From: Osmia lignaria lignaria
Taxonomy: Eukaryota; Arthropoda; Insecta; Hymenoptera; Megachilidae
DNA length: 64,000 nucleotides
NCBI RefSeq assembly: GCF_051020975.1
Contig: NC_135036.1
Location: 3,286,001 to 3,350,000, forward strand
Reading direction: 5' to 3'
Part shown: piece after piece, positions 1 to 12,962 of the stretch
Layout: every line of letters begins with the position of its first letter
Numbering within the stretch: position 1 is the first letter of the stretch
Translations under genes and position numbers: made by a program
The notes under the pieces: model-generated
Databases searched by the model: none
Told to the model about the DNA's origin: nothing
What the model saw: the letters and a program-made list of their open reading frames with translations, nothing else

Positions 1-459
1 TTGCCATCGTCGTTGTGTTTATAGTAGGTAGCTGCCTGTTCAATCTAATTGTATACTAATATTTTCTGCAAAGCGTGCAAAGCCACGCCATAACGCGACT
101 CGTAAGTAAATCAATCGGCTCTCTTGATTTTTCCATTCTAAGAAATTCTGTTCCGATTGTCATTGTTATTCCTTGCGAAGCTAGAACGATTAAGGGTGGG
201 GTGGTTCTCACCCCCCGAATTATTAGTCATACACAGCATTGTGCTGGTGTCGAAATCTTCCGGTAGCGTTATCTTCTTTATCTAGTTATAAAACACTAAT
301 TACTTGTCTTATAATATAAATTTAATTAACAATTGAAAATTAAATATGCGTATGCTCATTTGCATACAAAAGGAAATTATTGTTTACATGTAATATTGTT
401 TTATTAGATTACATGAGATAAAAAGAAACCAATCTAGAAGCTGTATCACTGACATCAAA
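1..459. other. 5' flank of the coronin-7/POD1 gene, no gene seen
   Basis: AT-rich sequence upstream of the first coding ATG at 460. It may contain the 5' UTR and promoter, but I see no convincing TATA/initiator pair. Short open frames here (for example 75-266) show no family resemblance. Confidence 0.4.
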
Positions 460-3400
460 ATGGCTTGGCGTTTTAAAGCGTCTAAGTATAAAAATGCAGC
501 TCCCATTGTTCCTAAACCAGAGGCCTGTATTCGAGACATCTCAGTTGGTTCATATCAAACCTACGGCAATAATATAGCAGCGTCTGCTGCATTTATGGCA
601 TTTAATGTAGATCATAATGGTATACTTACATCTTTATATATTGCATATATTTGATATTAGATCTTCTTTCACTTCCTATTTCATTTTGCTAGGATCTAGT
701 CTCGCCGTGCTACCATTGGAAGATTATGGTAGAAAAAGTAAAACTATGCCTTTACTTCATGCTCATGCTGATACAGTTACAGACATGGATTTTTCCCCAT
801 TTCATGATGGTTTACTAGCTACTGGCTCGCAAGACTGTCTTGTAAATTATAATTATTTTACAATTGTGTTAATATTTATTAATCTTTTGGTTCATTTTTT
901 TACAATGTTTATTATTATAGGTCAAGTTATGGCATATTCCAGAAACTGGTTTAGAAGAATCATTATGTAATCCTGAATGTACATTTTCCCATCGTCAAAG
1001 AAGAGTGGAAGTGGTGTGTTGGCATCCCTCAGCTGAACATCTTCTCACAACAGTATCGTATACAAACCTGTCTTTGTGGGACGTGATTTCACAACAAGAA
1101 CTATTTTGTAATTAAAATAATATACTTCTTTTCTATATGAAATATTTATTGACAAAATATTTATAGTTGTTTTATATTATAGCTAACAATGAACACACAG
1201 ATGTTATTCAGTCTTTAAGTTGGAAACAAGATGGTGTGCTTTTAGCAACATCTTGTAAAGATAAGCAAGTGAGAATCATAGATCCCAGGGTTCCCACTTG
1301 TGTTGTTAATTCTTGTTCGAGTCATCAGAGCATTAAGGATTCCAGAATTGTTTGGTTAAATAACAGCGATAGGATACTCACTACAGGATTTGATGCAGCA
1401 AGGTTGAGGCAGATTTATATTAGAGACTTGAGGCACCTAAACGAAGCTGTAAAAACATTGGAATTAGATTGCAGCACTGGGTAAAGGTCATTTAACGAAG
1501 TATTTATTGCGATCATTGTATTGTGACTATATTTGTAAATTATGTTCCATAGAATTCTAATGCCACTATTTGATCCTGATACAAATATGCTATTCCTGGC
1601 TGGAAAAGGAGATACAACTATCATGTACATGGAAGTTATGGATAAGGATCCGTTCTTGGTTGAAGGAATTCGTCACAGCGGGGAACAAACGAAAGGAGTA
1701 TGTTTGGTACCGAAACGAGCATTAAATGTTATGCAAGCGGAAGTTAACAGATTACTACAACTTACTTCCAATATGGTGATACCTATCATGTATCAAGTAC
1801 CAAGAAAGGCATGTATATTATATTATAAAATAAAAGAAGTGCTGTCTGTTATTGTTCAGAATTAAAATGGAACTTTTATTATAGACATACAGAGACTTCC
1901 ATGCAGATATATATCCTGATACAGCTGGTTATATTGCTCAAAATAATGCAGCAGCATGGATTAAGGGGCATAACGTGCCTGTTCCTAAAATATCATTAGA
2001 CCCTGCTAAAAGAAACAAAGGGGAAGAACCCATCACTGTAAGTAAAAGGATTTATCATTTTTGCGAGCTTCAAGGCTCGTATTACATAACAGTATTTACA
2101 ACTAAATATAGAAGAAAATGCATTATGCTAGAATTTTATCTTTTACATATGAATTTGCGATTTTTGAAATTGCATGCTTATCATCATCATTATTTCACTT
2201 CATTATTTTTAGTATTTATTTTTCTGATCCTAAAATAAGTTTTCATATATTTTAAATGTATTGTGTGATGTTGTATTGTATACTTATAATCAGCTTTTAT
2301 TATAAATTATTTTCAAACTCATATATTGCTGTCTGTGTGATATTGTGTACATAAAAAAGTAATATAGAAGTAGAACATTATTGAAATATTTTACGAGTTT
2401 ATACTTTCTGTAAGAAAATTGTTTCGGCTGGTAATATATGTTTTATTTTCCAATTAATTTCGTTTCGTTTCGTTTTTTATGTTTTGTGTATATTTTTTCA
2501 CGTTTCAGATATCCAATGTATGTTTTATAGTTTATACATTAGCACCATTCAAAGCGTTATTCCTGGCACGTGTAATTTAAATGGCAATTGATGTTCTGTA
2601 GCTTATTCTGTCAGCGTAAGTAATCCAAAGTACGAAATGACATAGGCAGGCGCTTTGATACATATATTTTTTTTTGTATATATTTTCAAAGTTTTTGATA
2701 GCGTAGTTGCATTATTTTGTTAGATTTCCTCAAATCTAAACGCAAAACCAAGTGTGTATGTGAAAAAGCTTGTAGAAATGACACAGAATTGTATAAAATT
2801 TGTTGAGAGTGAAACTTGGAGTTGAATAGTTTATTCAAATTGCGTCATTAAGGAGTTTACCGTACCTTTAGGTACACAAGGGAAATTTAGCAACGCTTAA
2901 AGAGAACGAACGAGAAATTAAAGTGGAACAAAAGCAACAGAAATCTGCATCTATCCCTGTACCAAAGGGTTACATAAAGCCTCAAGAAGTTCATGAAAAA
3001 GAGTTGGCACCTGAGAACGACGTTGAAAAGATAGAAGAACCGAAGAAGATAGATGTTGAAGAAGACAAGAATAAGGTTCAAAATGGAGGACAAACAATTC
3101 CACCGAAACCTCTGCCAAGAACGTCAAGAACTAATAGCATTTCCGAGGACGAACCAAAGCCAGTTGCGCGTCCTCGTACTTCACCAAACGTCGGCTCAGT
3201 AGTTACATCTGTGAATCCTAATGCGATTGGGGGATATAAGGTTGTAAAAAAATAGCGTTAACACAAAAACAATGTTCTACTTCTGTATGCGTGATGATAT
3301 CTTGTGCAGCAATATTCCATTTCATTTATAATCATAATACATCATCATGGATAGTTTAGACTGGTTGAAATTTTATCAACAAAAATAAGGTTTAATTTTT

Positions 3401-6400
3401 CTCCTCTTTTTAGCCTCGACTTGGACCAAAACCGTTTCAAGCAAAATCTGGCACTCAAGATTTCTCCTTTGATAAAATCTTTTCAGTCCCCATTGCACCA
3501 AACTCGGACACTAATGGTTATCAAAATGATTTGAATAACCAGCTCGAGAATAACACTGAATCAGAGAAATCGCCATCATTTAACAACGACCGTATCAAAG
3601 AAGCTGAAAATGGAAAGAGTGATTCTAGTTCGTTGGAAGAGGACGCGAATTCCAGCGACTCCGGTTACAAACCGAAGACACCTAGCACAGCGGAAAGGCG
3701 TAAAGTGTTTGAAATAAAAGGCAAAGATGAATCACCAGAAAACGAAGAGCTCGGGAGTTTCGAACGGGGTAATGCAAATAGAAATTCCATTGCCGAAAGA
3801 CGACGATTATACGAAAGTCGTTCTGTATCTGTAACTGATGGAAATTTAGCGGAGAAGGCAATGGGATCGCCAACGATGTTGAGACGCAGAGATTCGTTTA
3901 AAACGAAGAGCGAGGTGATCAAGGAAGACGAGGTAAAGAAAGTTATCTCTATGTTACGTCAGCAAAGTATGGATCCACGTTTAGAGAAAGTAGATAATAG
4001 CGTAACACCGACGCCAAAGAGAACATCCACTGTATTTGGTAAGAAAAATATAAAACATTTGAGGAATAACTAAAATCTGGGTTCGTATTAATTATATTTT
4101 CTGTTATATATAGGTAGAGTGTCGAAATTTCGACATTTGAAAGGAACACCTGGACATAAATCTACACATATTGAAAATATAAGAAATATCAGTCGACAGA
4201 TATCTGGAGAATGTGATGGATTTCACGGTAATATACTTTGTATAAAATATTGTTATTGTATTATGAATTGAACTGATTGATGATATAATTATAGCTAATC
4301 CTGATCGTGTCGCTGTACCATTAAGTGGACCAGGTGGTAAAATAGCGGTACTGGAATTGAAAAAAACTGGAAGACTGCCAGATGGTGTGATGCCAGCATT
4401 AGTACACGGTACCACTGTGATGGATTTCCAGTGGAATCCGTTTGATAATCAACGACTGGCTGTTGCGTGTGATGATGGAATGATTCGATTGTGGGAAATC
4501 CCAGAATCCGGTCTATCAGAACCAACAAATGAACCCAAACATATTATAAAAGCTCATACGGATAAAATATATTTAATTAAGTTCCACCCCCTGGCATCAG
4601 ATGTTTTGGCATCAGCTTCTTATGATATGACTGTGAAAATCTGGGACTTAACACTTTTGTCATCCAGCGAATTGACAGTTCCAAAAATAACATTGACAGG
4701 GCACACTGATCAAATATTTAGTTTAGCATGGTCTCCTTGCGGTCAGTATCTTGCAAGTACTTGCAAGGATGGAAAGCTACGAATTTATAAACCAAGAGCC
4801 AGTGATGTACCAGTAAAATCAGGGAAAGGACCTGTTGGCACAAGAGGCGCACGAGTTATCTGGGCATTGAAAGGCCAATTTCTCGTTGTATTAGGCTTTG
4901 ATAAGTATGTAAAATTAAAAAGTATATTTTTATCTGAAAGGTAATTAATTGTTTAGTTTATCATTTTTTAATTTGCGTTTATACTTAGAGTTTCAGAGAG
5001 ACAAATATACGTGTTTAAAACCGACAATCTTAACAACTCATTGACCACAGTTGGACTAGATGTATCACCGGCAATTTTAATGCCATATTATGATGAAGAC
5101 AGTTCAACTTTATTCTTAACAGGGCGTGTAAGATATTATTAAAAGTAATACAAATGAAAGTTGTTTCTGTTTTTTTTTTTTTTTTTTTTTTAATAAAAAG
5201 TATATGTTATAGGGTGACTCTACAATATATGCTTTCGAGGTAACAGAGGAACCACCATACTGTTGCCCACTCAGTCACCATAGATGTAGCAGTTTGCATC
5301 AAGGCTTATCATTTCTTCCCAAGAATAAGTGCGATGTTGCTAGTGTAGAATTTGCGTCAGCTTTAAGATTAACTAATAACACCATTGAACCTTTGAGTTT
5401 CACAGTTCCACGTATAAAGGTATATATTTATTGAGTATTCTTACTTCCTGTGTAACGTCATTTTTCTCTAGGGAAGTCTACTTTGATTGCAAGTGTACGT
5501 ATAAAGAAAATTAATTATTATTCATTTTAGAGTGAACTTTTCCAAGATGACCTATTTCCACCAACAAAAGTTACATGGAAACCAACCATGACTGCGACTG
5601 AATGGTTTAATGGAGCAAATAAACAAGCATACAGAATAAGCCTAAAACCACCCGGTATGGATAATTGTAAGTAGAAATGACTCATATTTTTATTAAAAAA
5701 GAAAAATGTTAATTTATTGATTATAATGTGATTTTGAATCATTATTGATTATAAATGTTGATTTATAGTAACTGAAAATCAGGGCCAAGGAGTTGTCACT
5801 GCACCTGTTGCAGCTAAACAGCAACCGGCAGCTCCATTTTCCGTATCCGTGCAATCTTTTAACAGACTTGGATGGAATTCTGATGTAAAAGCTAAGCAAG
5901 AAGAGGTGCGTAAATATTTAAATACAATTAAGCATGAATTACATGAATAAATATTGTAATGTGTAATACAATATGAAGAGTGTGTACAGAATATTTTTTA
6001 AAAGAACAAGATCTGGCATGAATTCTCTGTGTATTTTGTCTTGTGTAATTCTCTATTGCCAAGCTTTTCAGTAGTTATAAAACACAGCTTCTTCGATTAA
6101 ACTGTATTTCACTTACAAGTGCAACATGCTTCGATGAGTATTTTTTTTAACTTCTTTAGTTACATTATAAAACTTTGTAGTTCTCTATTTTATTTTGTCT
6201 GACAATGAGTGTATCGTTTAATGTGTGTGCGTGTGTGTGGTAGATCCAGAAAACTATGAGCAACTTTGTGGGAGATGTAATACAATGCTCGTTGGAACAG
6301 GATCACATGGAAGGTGTAGAAGAGCACGAATGGGTGGGTAATATTTGTTGCATTGCCATGAATAACATAATCTCCACATAAAGATATCAAATAATTTTGA

Positions 6401-6471
6401 TTATACCTAATAATAATAATAACAATAATAATAATGTTTTCTTTTTATTATTTTAATTACAGGATGAGTGA
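460..6471 (+). CDS. pod1: Coronin-7 / POD1, tandem double-propeller coronin
   Basis: Sixteen coding exons can be joined in phase: 460-619, 693-841, 921-1107, 1183-1480, 1553-1808, 1885-2037, 2872-3243, 3414-4038, 4114-4227, 4295-4904, 4989-5127, 5213-5419, 5531-5666, 5769-5905, 6244-6333 and 6463-6471, giving about 1213 aa. The N-terminal coronin signature (MAWRFKASKYKN) is followed by WD40 repeats (SQDCLVKLWHI, SYTNLSLWDV). A charged linker of roughly residues 400-730 contains a proline-rich PPKPLPRTSRT segment. A second coronin signature (GRVSKFRHLKGTPG) and a second propeller follow (DDGMIRLWEI, SYDMTVKIWDL). The protein ends in an acidic tail, EEHEWDE. This two-propeller layout is specific to coronin-7/POD1. 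In flies POD1 crosslinks actin and microtubules in axon guidance, and in mammals coronin-7 acts in Golgi traffic. The intron after 1808 starts with GC rather than GT. The 834-bp intron between 2037 and 2872 could hide a small exon, and exon 7 may end at 3240 instead of 3243. Confidence 0.92.
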
Positions 6472-9387
6472 AAATTGAGCAGCATTAGTAGGTCATTTAA
6501 ATAAACTGGTAAGATAAAATAAATTTAAATGTAGTTGTTCAGAACGTAACTTATTTTTAAGTTAAATGCCACATCATAAGCGAAAATATTTCGATATTAA
6601 TGTGTACGTGGTAAGAGATATTTATAATTGAAATAATACTTCCAAAAATTGTTCATTCGAAAACACTAACGATACATGTGTAATTTTTTAAACTGTCGTA
6701 ATTTTTTTACATAGATGTAATCAGTCGCAATATCGTACTAAATTAACCCTAAAAGAAAGAAAAACATAAAAGTGGACATCAATTCTTATGACATACTACA
6801 ATGTTTTAAGGAAGATGTTCTTGTAAAGAAAAAAAATATCATTGCAGCTATCATCATAAATAATTTCTATTAACTGCCATCTTATGATTTACTTGGTGTT
6901 AATAATAATTATGTAGGATAATTATCGGTAAGAGCTGTGTTAGAAATTTAGATTTACAGATATTCTCAAGAATCTATTAGAATTTGACAATAGTTTTGAT
7001 TACACTAACTAAGTAACTTTAAAACATTTCTAATACTCAATGATTTCATCTTCTTATTTTTTAAGCTACCATTCATAATTAAAGAATATACAAATATCCA
7101 GGGTATTGTTAGTTAGAAATGGGCACTGTTTGAACATGCATTTAGAGTCTTTTTGTATCAGTATTTATTTTCTATGCTACTGTTATTTTTATTTATTTCT
7201 TAATGTAAAGTTAATTTGAGAAAAAGACGAATTTAATAGTTGTTAACATTGCTCAACAAGCATTGCTCCTTTCTACTGCAGTGACAGTGTCTACAAAAAT
7301 TAGTCTTGATGAAGTATGTGATTTTTACAATACGTATCTATCAATACCACGTAACATTCTTTATTTAACAGAGCATTATCAATGATAATCTCAGTGTATA
7401 CAATATTGTAACCACCATACGTGTGATATTAGTGAACGATACCTTTTTCACGATCAAGAATAGAAATTTTTACCTACACGCACATATTAGGTGAGATGAA
7501 TGATAAATGAAAATTACACATAATTAAATTGTGCGGCGAAGTATACAGATAATAGGTTCAACACTTTTCAGAACTTAAATAATAGTGCAACGATTGTCTC
7601 GTGTGTAGTGAATAAATCAATTTTCATACTTTCCCAATTGCGCCAAAATATTTGTAGAAACAAAACGGCTAAAGACCCATTGAATATACTAAAGTAAAAG
7701 AATTTTTTTATTCATCTGTCATTGAAGGATTAAAGTGTAAATTCCATGTTTATTGGCGATTAAGACAAATTTTAGATTACACATATAAATATGTGTATAG
7801 AAGTTAAGATCAATATTGTAGTAATGATTTTCTATTTTATATAATAATTTACTATTTCTATGAAATATATTCATTTACAATTTTACACAAATATAATCTC
7901 TGATTAGATAGACTGTTTTCTAAGGGAGTAAAATACTGTCCATAATGATAGTTTTTGTAATTACTCAGAATACGATAGTGTTCCTACTTATGCAATTAAC
8001 AATTTTATACGACCACAGTTCCCCTTCATTTTAGTACATGAACATGTATAAATAAACGTGGAGTTTACAGCTTAACCATCAAATCACGCACACTTTATAC
8101 TTTTATATTTGAATGTCGATTAATTAATCATATGTAAAAAATGAATCTTATGGTGCTATTGCTCATTCGACAGATCCTAACCCCTCATAGTTACTGATGA
8201 AAGTACATTATTGCTCAGTTTACTCAACAATCCAGGATAACATTCCAATTTTGTATTTTACCATATCATGAACAGCAAATCTTTATTCTACAAGAGATTA
8301 AGGAGGTGCCAAAAATAAAAGAACGGAAGAGAAATGTTCATAAATGAAATTTTTTATATCCAATGGGCTTAATATTTTGAAAGCTTTACACTGACAAAGC
8401 TGTATATTTTTCTCTACATTCGTCACGCTTTTTTTATAATGTTTTAGAAATATAAGGTTTCTAGTAGAACAGAAATAACGACAAAACTTTTTATACACAA
8501 CAGGAGTAAAAACTAAAACAAAGAGGAACAAGGTAATACTTCGCTATAAAAAGAAAATATTACTGCCATTTAATCGTCCGCACTATGAATCACATTTGTA
8601 TGTCTAAATAACCATCCGTCGGATATTCTACACCTGAGAAACGTCATTGTTGCATATTTTGTTAGTCTCGTCTTTTTCATGTGTGTATTGCACTATACAG
8701 AAATTATATATTTAAAAGTTATTGATGGCTCAGTTATTGGTTATTCTATGATATAATAGAAAAAGGAATGATAAAGTTACTGTAAAATGAAGGGAGACTG
8801 ATTTTTACTTATAATATTTCTCAGAAACATTTAAAGCAATAGATTTATAATTACTTTAAGTGTAATTCAAAAATTTTAGTCATAGAAATTATTTTAATTG
8901 CAACAAGAAGTTTCTTAGTGTTTAATATTGCACTATGACTGATTGCTAAATAACTTTATCATGTAGTAATATACCTTTGTATCGCCCTTATACCTCTTAC
9001 ATGTATTTCACTTATAAATCTTTTTATCAAAGACATATTCGGTGTAGTTGTATAATTTTACCCATAATTATTCATGCTTAAAATTTTTATTTATAATTTA
9101 TTATGAATGCAATTTTTTAATATATTTATTACAACTCATTAACATGTATATGTGTAAAGTTCAATGTATCGATAATATTCCTTACTATATAAACAACATT
9201 ATTTATAAAAGCATACTTAAAACTTTAGGAATGTTTCATTTAATTTTATTAACTGTTATAGGCAACAAATTTAATATAAAAAGTAGTTATTATATATAGT
9301 TATTAATGAAAATTATAACACCTTAGATAATAATTTATACGTGAAATATTTTACAATATAACGTGGTTTTATTATGAATTCTGCAAA
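6472..9387. other. Shared 3' region between convergent pod1 and UFM1
   Basis: About 2.9 kb of AT-rich DNA between two converging genes, probably mostly 3' UTRs. An AATAAA lies soon after the pod1 stop (about 6500) and others follow. There is an ATA/AAT microsatellite run just before the last pod1 exon. No coding or RNA gene recognised. Confidence 0.45.
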
Positions 9388-10985
9388 TCATCTACTGTAT
9401 CCAACTCGATCTCTAGGAATTAATCTGAGTTCTGAACCATGTTTAAGGAAAACATTGCCTGAAATTAATCAAGTTATACATGTATTATTTTTGAAATTTC
9501 TTATTCTGTTGTCAATATTTTACTAACCTGCCGTTTGCTGTGGATTGATACCTATTCCATCATCTGTAATTATTGCAGATGTAGCTGGTGATACTTTGAA
9601 CTCTTCAGAAGCAAATTTTAATACAGCAGTGAAAGGTGTATTATCTGGTACACTGAGTCTGCAATTATAAACACATAATGTCATACATCATGTTAATGTT
9701 ATTAATTTCCCATTTTCCTTATACTTATTATACAAGGATTATGTTATTACCATCTAGTATCTTTTTCAATATCACACCATATTGTCCCATTGGGATGTGT
9801 TTTAACTAACTGTACTCTGTTGTGTATTATTTCTGAAATTTTTGTTGGACCACTTAACAATATCTGTACTACTCTGACAAGATGACTGTATTTAAATTCA
9901 CAATTCGATACCCAATGATTCTGATCCTGCCTCATATGACGTGCAAAATAAAATATGGCATCAAGAAAATTTGTGTATAATTCTAGATCTTTTTGCATTA
10001 ATTTCTGAAGTGATTTTTTGTCTATATTTACAAGAGTTATACAAACATTCACATCATTTTGTACAAGTTTGTTTGATAATAATTGACCGATTAGTTGTTT
10101 AACTCTACTACTATCGTGTAAATTAACAGCAAATTGAATAAGTTTTAAATAGAAACCATCATTAAACATATCATGAATGCATTCTAGAACCTCATACTCA
10201 TTATCATTGCTTATTAATAATTCCCATGACATGATTAGAGCTTCATCCTGTATGTTAGAAGTAGACACACCTAATTTGTTTAATGATTCTATAATTATAC
10301 TTGTACACACTCCATTAATTACTATATCTCTAAGAATATCATTCAGTCTATCAGTGCCACAATATTGAACATACAACTTTATAAATTCATCCACAACATC
10401 AATTGGAATGTTATTATCTTTTAAATATGTTTCTAACAATTTATCACAGGCATTCTTGAGTTCAAGACACGTATACAAATTTGATCTGCCTTTTTTTAAC
10501 CAATAATTATGAAGATTATTTTCAAGAACCTTTTCTTTGCCTATTTCATGTGCTTTAGCAATTGTAGCTTCAATAAAAGAAGCGCATTGAAAAGCTTTCA
10601 CAATATTTTCACTGTTTATTTCTTCATTGACTGTTGGGTTTTCTAAGAGTACAAAAAATGTGTCAAACATGTTTAGTACTTCAAGAAAATTTAGTTCTGA
10701 CATTTCTGTATTAACTGTAAAATATACACACATGTAAAAAATGTTGTAAAATATATCATGCATCAATGACTATACTTACACTTTAAATGGAAGTTTTGGA
10801 TCAGAAGTGAGAGTTATTTTAAAAGTAACTTTAGACCTGTAACAAATTATCATTTTTATCCATAAAAGTTTCAAAATATTAGTATTATTGAAACATATGT
10901 TGAGTAATATGTGTACATATTTTGTGGTTATATCATTTTTTTATTAATTTTAAAATAATCTTAATATTCAAGATACGTACGTCAT
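9388..10985 (-). CDS. UFM1: Ubiquitin-fold modifier 1
   Basis: Four coding exons on the minus strand join in phase: 10985-10981, 10836-10780, 9658-9528 and 9458-9388, giving 87 aa. The protein starts MTSKVTFKITLTSDP, continues through KVLSVPDNTPFTAVLKF and SAIITDDGIGINP, and ends NVFLKHGSELRLIPRDRVG plus YSR. This is nearly identical to animal UFM1. UFM1 is a ubiquitin-like protein. It is trimmed by UFSP to expose its C-terminal Gly, activated by UBA5, passed to UFC1 and attached by UFL1 to targets such as ribosomal protein uL24 at the ER. The exposed Gly is the last residue of RDRVG, so the YSR tail would be removed. Exon 1 holds only five coding bases (ATGAC). Intron 2 (10779-9659) contains a complete second reading frame on the same strand. 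Confidence 0.97.
9747..10703 (-). CDS. FANCF-like protein nested in UFM1 intron 2
   Basis: An uninterrupted 318-aa frame starts at MSELNFLEVLNMFD (ATG at 10703) and ends at KDTRW before TAA at 9749-9747. It is helical, with no signal peptide or membrane segment. It resembles human FANCF in order and spacing: an N-terminal helical stretch, then LHNYWLKKG (residues 64-72) against the LHNQW...G segment of FANCF, a central ALIMSWELL region against its QAELLL region, and a C-terminal TIWCDIEKD against SIWTDL. FANCF is the adaptor of the Fanconi anaemia core complex that links FANCM/FANCA-G to FANCC-E, and it is intronless in vertebrates as here. A splice acceptor (ATTTTACAG) ends at 10715, 11 bases before the ATG, so a 5' exon upstream is likely. 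The assignment rests on remembered family features and is moderate. The alternative is an unrelated lineage-specific helical protein. Confidence 0.6.
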   Translation of the reverse strand: MSELNFLEVLNMFDTFFVLLENPTVNEEINSENIVKAFQCASFIEATIAKAHEIGKEKVLENNLHNYWLKKGRSNLYTCLELKNACDKLLETYLKDNNIPIDVVDEFIKLYVQYCGTDRLNDILRDIVINGVCTSIIIESLNKLGVSTSNIQDEALIMSWELLISNDNEYEVLECIHDMFNDGFYLKLIQFAVNLHDSSRVKQLIGQLLSNKLVQNDVNVCITLVNIDKKSLQKLMQKDLELYTNFLDAIFYFARHMRQDQNHWVSNCEFKYSHLVRVVQILLSGPTKISEIIHNRVQLVKTHPNGTIWCDIEKDTRW

Positions 10986-12962
10986 AATGAGTAAGTATTG
11001 TTTTAATACAAAATAAGTGTGTTTTCAGTGAAAACAATTCAATTTGAAAGTAAAGTTAACCTTATGTTCTACACTCCGCTATACAGGATATATAAATACA
11101 TAAGTACTTACAGTCTTATGCCAGTGACTGTAGTCACTGCTTACACACATAAATGAAACAACCGTAGCTTTGTCATTATAATCGACTATCAGCGCTATCT
11201 GATAACATAGCGCTGAACTATGATAAAATTATTTTACTGATTTAGGTAAATGGTATTGTCGTAGTTCAACGGTATATTATTAGATGACGTTGACGGTATT
11301 ATTTGAGCACCAAATTATGACAATTAAAAAATTTACTGTAATAGTAAAAAATTGAATGTATAATAATTTTCAAATCATACATAGAATAAAACAAATAGAT
11401 ATAACATTGTAATTAAATATGCAAAGTAGGGAAGGTCGAGGGATCAAAGGAACATTTCAATTAAGAGAAACAAAAATAGAAATGCAAGATTAATAGTAAT
11501 GTAAGTTAAAATTCTTAAAATATAAGATCCTTTACATCAGAAATTAACATAATGCGTTGCCTTTATTGATATGTATTTGATTAGATGTAGGTACATAGAC
11601 ACGTAATATGTTTAATCTATCAAACAATAAATAATGTACATAGATGTACGTCACGCGTATCTCGCGATTTACACACATACACGCGAGCACACACGTACGC
11701 AATATGCATTCATTTTCCATTATTTCTTGTACGTGGCAACTTTATACGTTACTCGCTGAAGAAGTAAACAGGGAAACTGGATGGATTGTGAAACATTCAT
11801 TATATTTTCTCAGTCTGGGAATAACTTGTTTTACGAGAAAACGGTAATTATACATTTTATAAATTACCGATTTACGATAATGCGGGCAACGGGTAACAGA
11901 AAATTAATTAATACGACGAAAAAAAATGACTTCGAATGGCATTGTAGCGTGTGTTTGAAAATATTAAATAAGACAATTTTATAGATTTTTCTGTATTAAT
12001 AGAGATCCTTTTGCACTATTGCGAGCCCTTTCTTAACCTAAAAGAATATTAACTATACAGGGGTTCGTCGATTCTATATCCAGTTGTCCAGTCCTCAGGA
12101 AAGGGAAATTGTACAGAGATCCTAAAAATCGACAAATATACATGGATGCGTTTGGTAACTATTCACGATTACTAATCACGTTTATAATCAATCTGTAACC
12201 ATAATGTCTCCTAAAACAGGACAAGTATTACGAAACGGTAAATACATATTACTCGTATGCTTCACGATATTACGTTTCCCTTTGGAATCGTGATACAATT
12301 ACACGATTCATGTATGTATACATCTCAACGATTTAACATTCAGAGAAAAATAGAATTGCTATGTATCGCGATACCATTTATTCGTTCGTAACTCGTATCG
12401 ATTCGTTAGTGTGAGATCGTTCTCCCAAATATTTAAAATCGATGTTCGAAGGATGTGTCGCTATGAATGGATACTCGATATTAAATAGGTATCAAGCGAA
12501 TGAGCGACATTATGGACTACTTTGTATATGGACTTCCAGGAGGAACTTTTAGTAAGTACTTTGATAGCTTCTTATCTTTTGAACATATACATAAAACAAA
12601 TAAATAAATAAATATTTAAGAAAAAGCAGAAATACAATTTGTTGCGATGAATCGATGGAACTGAACGATGGTACCAAATAAATCTATATTAAAATCATTA
12701 CATTATCTTCCGCTGTTACACATATAGTAACTCGGTCGTTTATCGCGTTCAGATAAGAAGGCTAACGCTATTGTTGTGATTATTGTTGTCGCTAGGGTTG
12801 TTAGCAACGGGAACAACGATACTACCGTCGAACATCTGAAATCAGAAGCAATAGGAAAGAATTTAGTTTGGTTGGGATTAGTCGATCGGTGATGTAATAT
12901 TACCTGATGACGTCAACGAATCTTCATCCACTCGCATCCTTTCGATGTGATATCGGGGTACA
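10986..12962. other. Intergenic region between UFM1 promoter and tachykinin 3' end
   Basis: AT-rich DNA. Minus-strand donor-like sequence (GTAAGTACTT) near 11110 suggests a possible alternative UFM1-side leader exon. A perfect 8-bp inverted repeat, AGCGCTAT/ATAGCGCT, lies at 11191-11214. TGACGTCA occurs at 12907-12914. The lower end probably holds the tachykinin 3' UTR. No other gene seen. Confidence 0.4.

Noticed and set aside
2038..2871. Additional pod1 exon in the long intron
   Set aside because: Exons 6 and 7 already join in phase 0 and no conserved segment is missing; open frames here look AT-driven.
9048..9299. 83-aa plus-strand frame
   Set aside because: AT-driven open frame in the UFM1 3' region with hydrophobic bias only.
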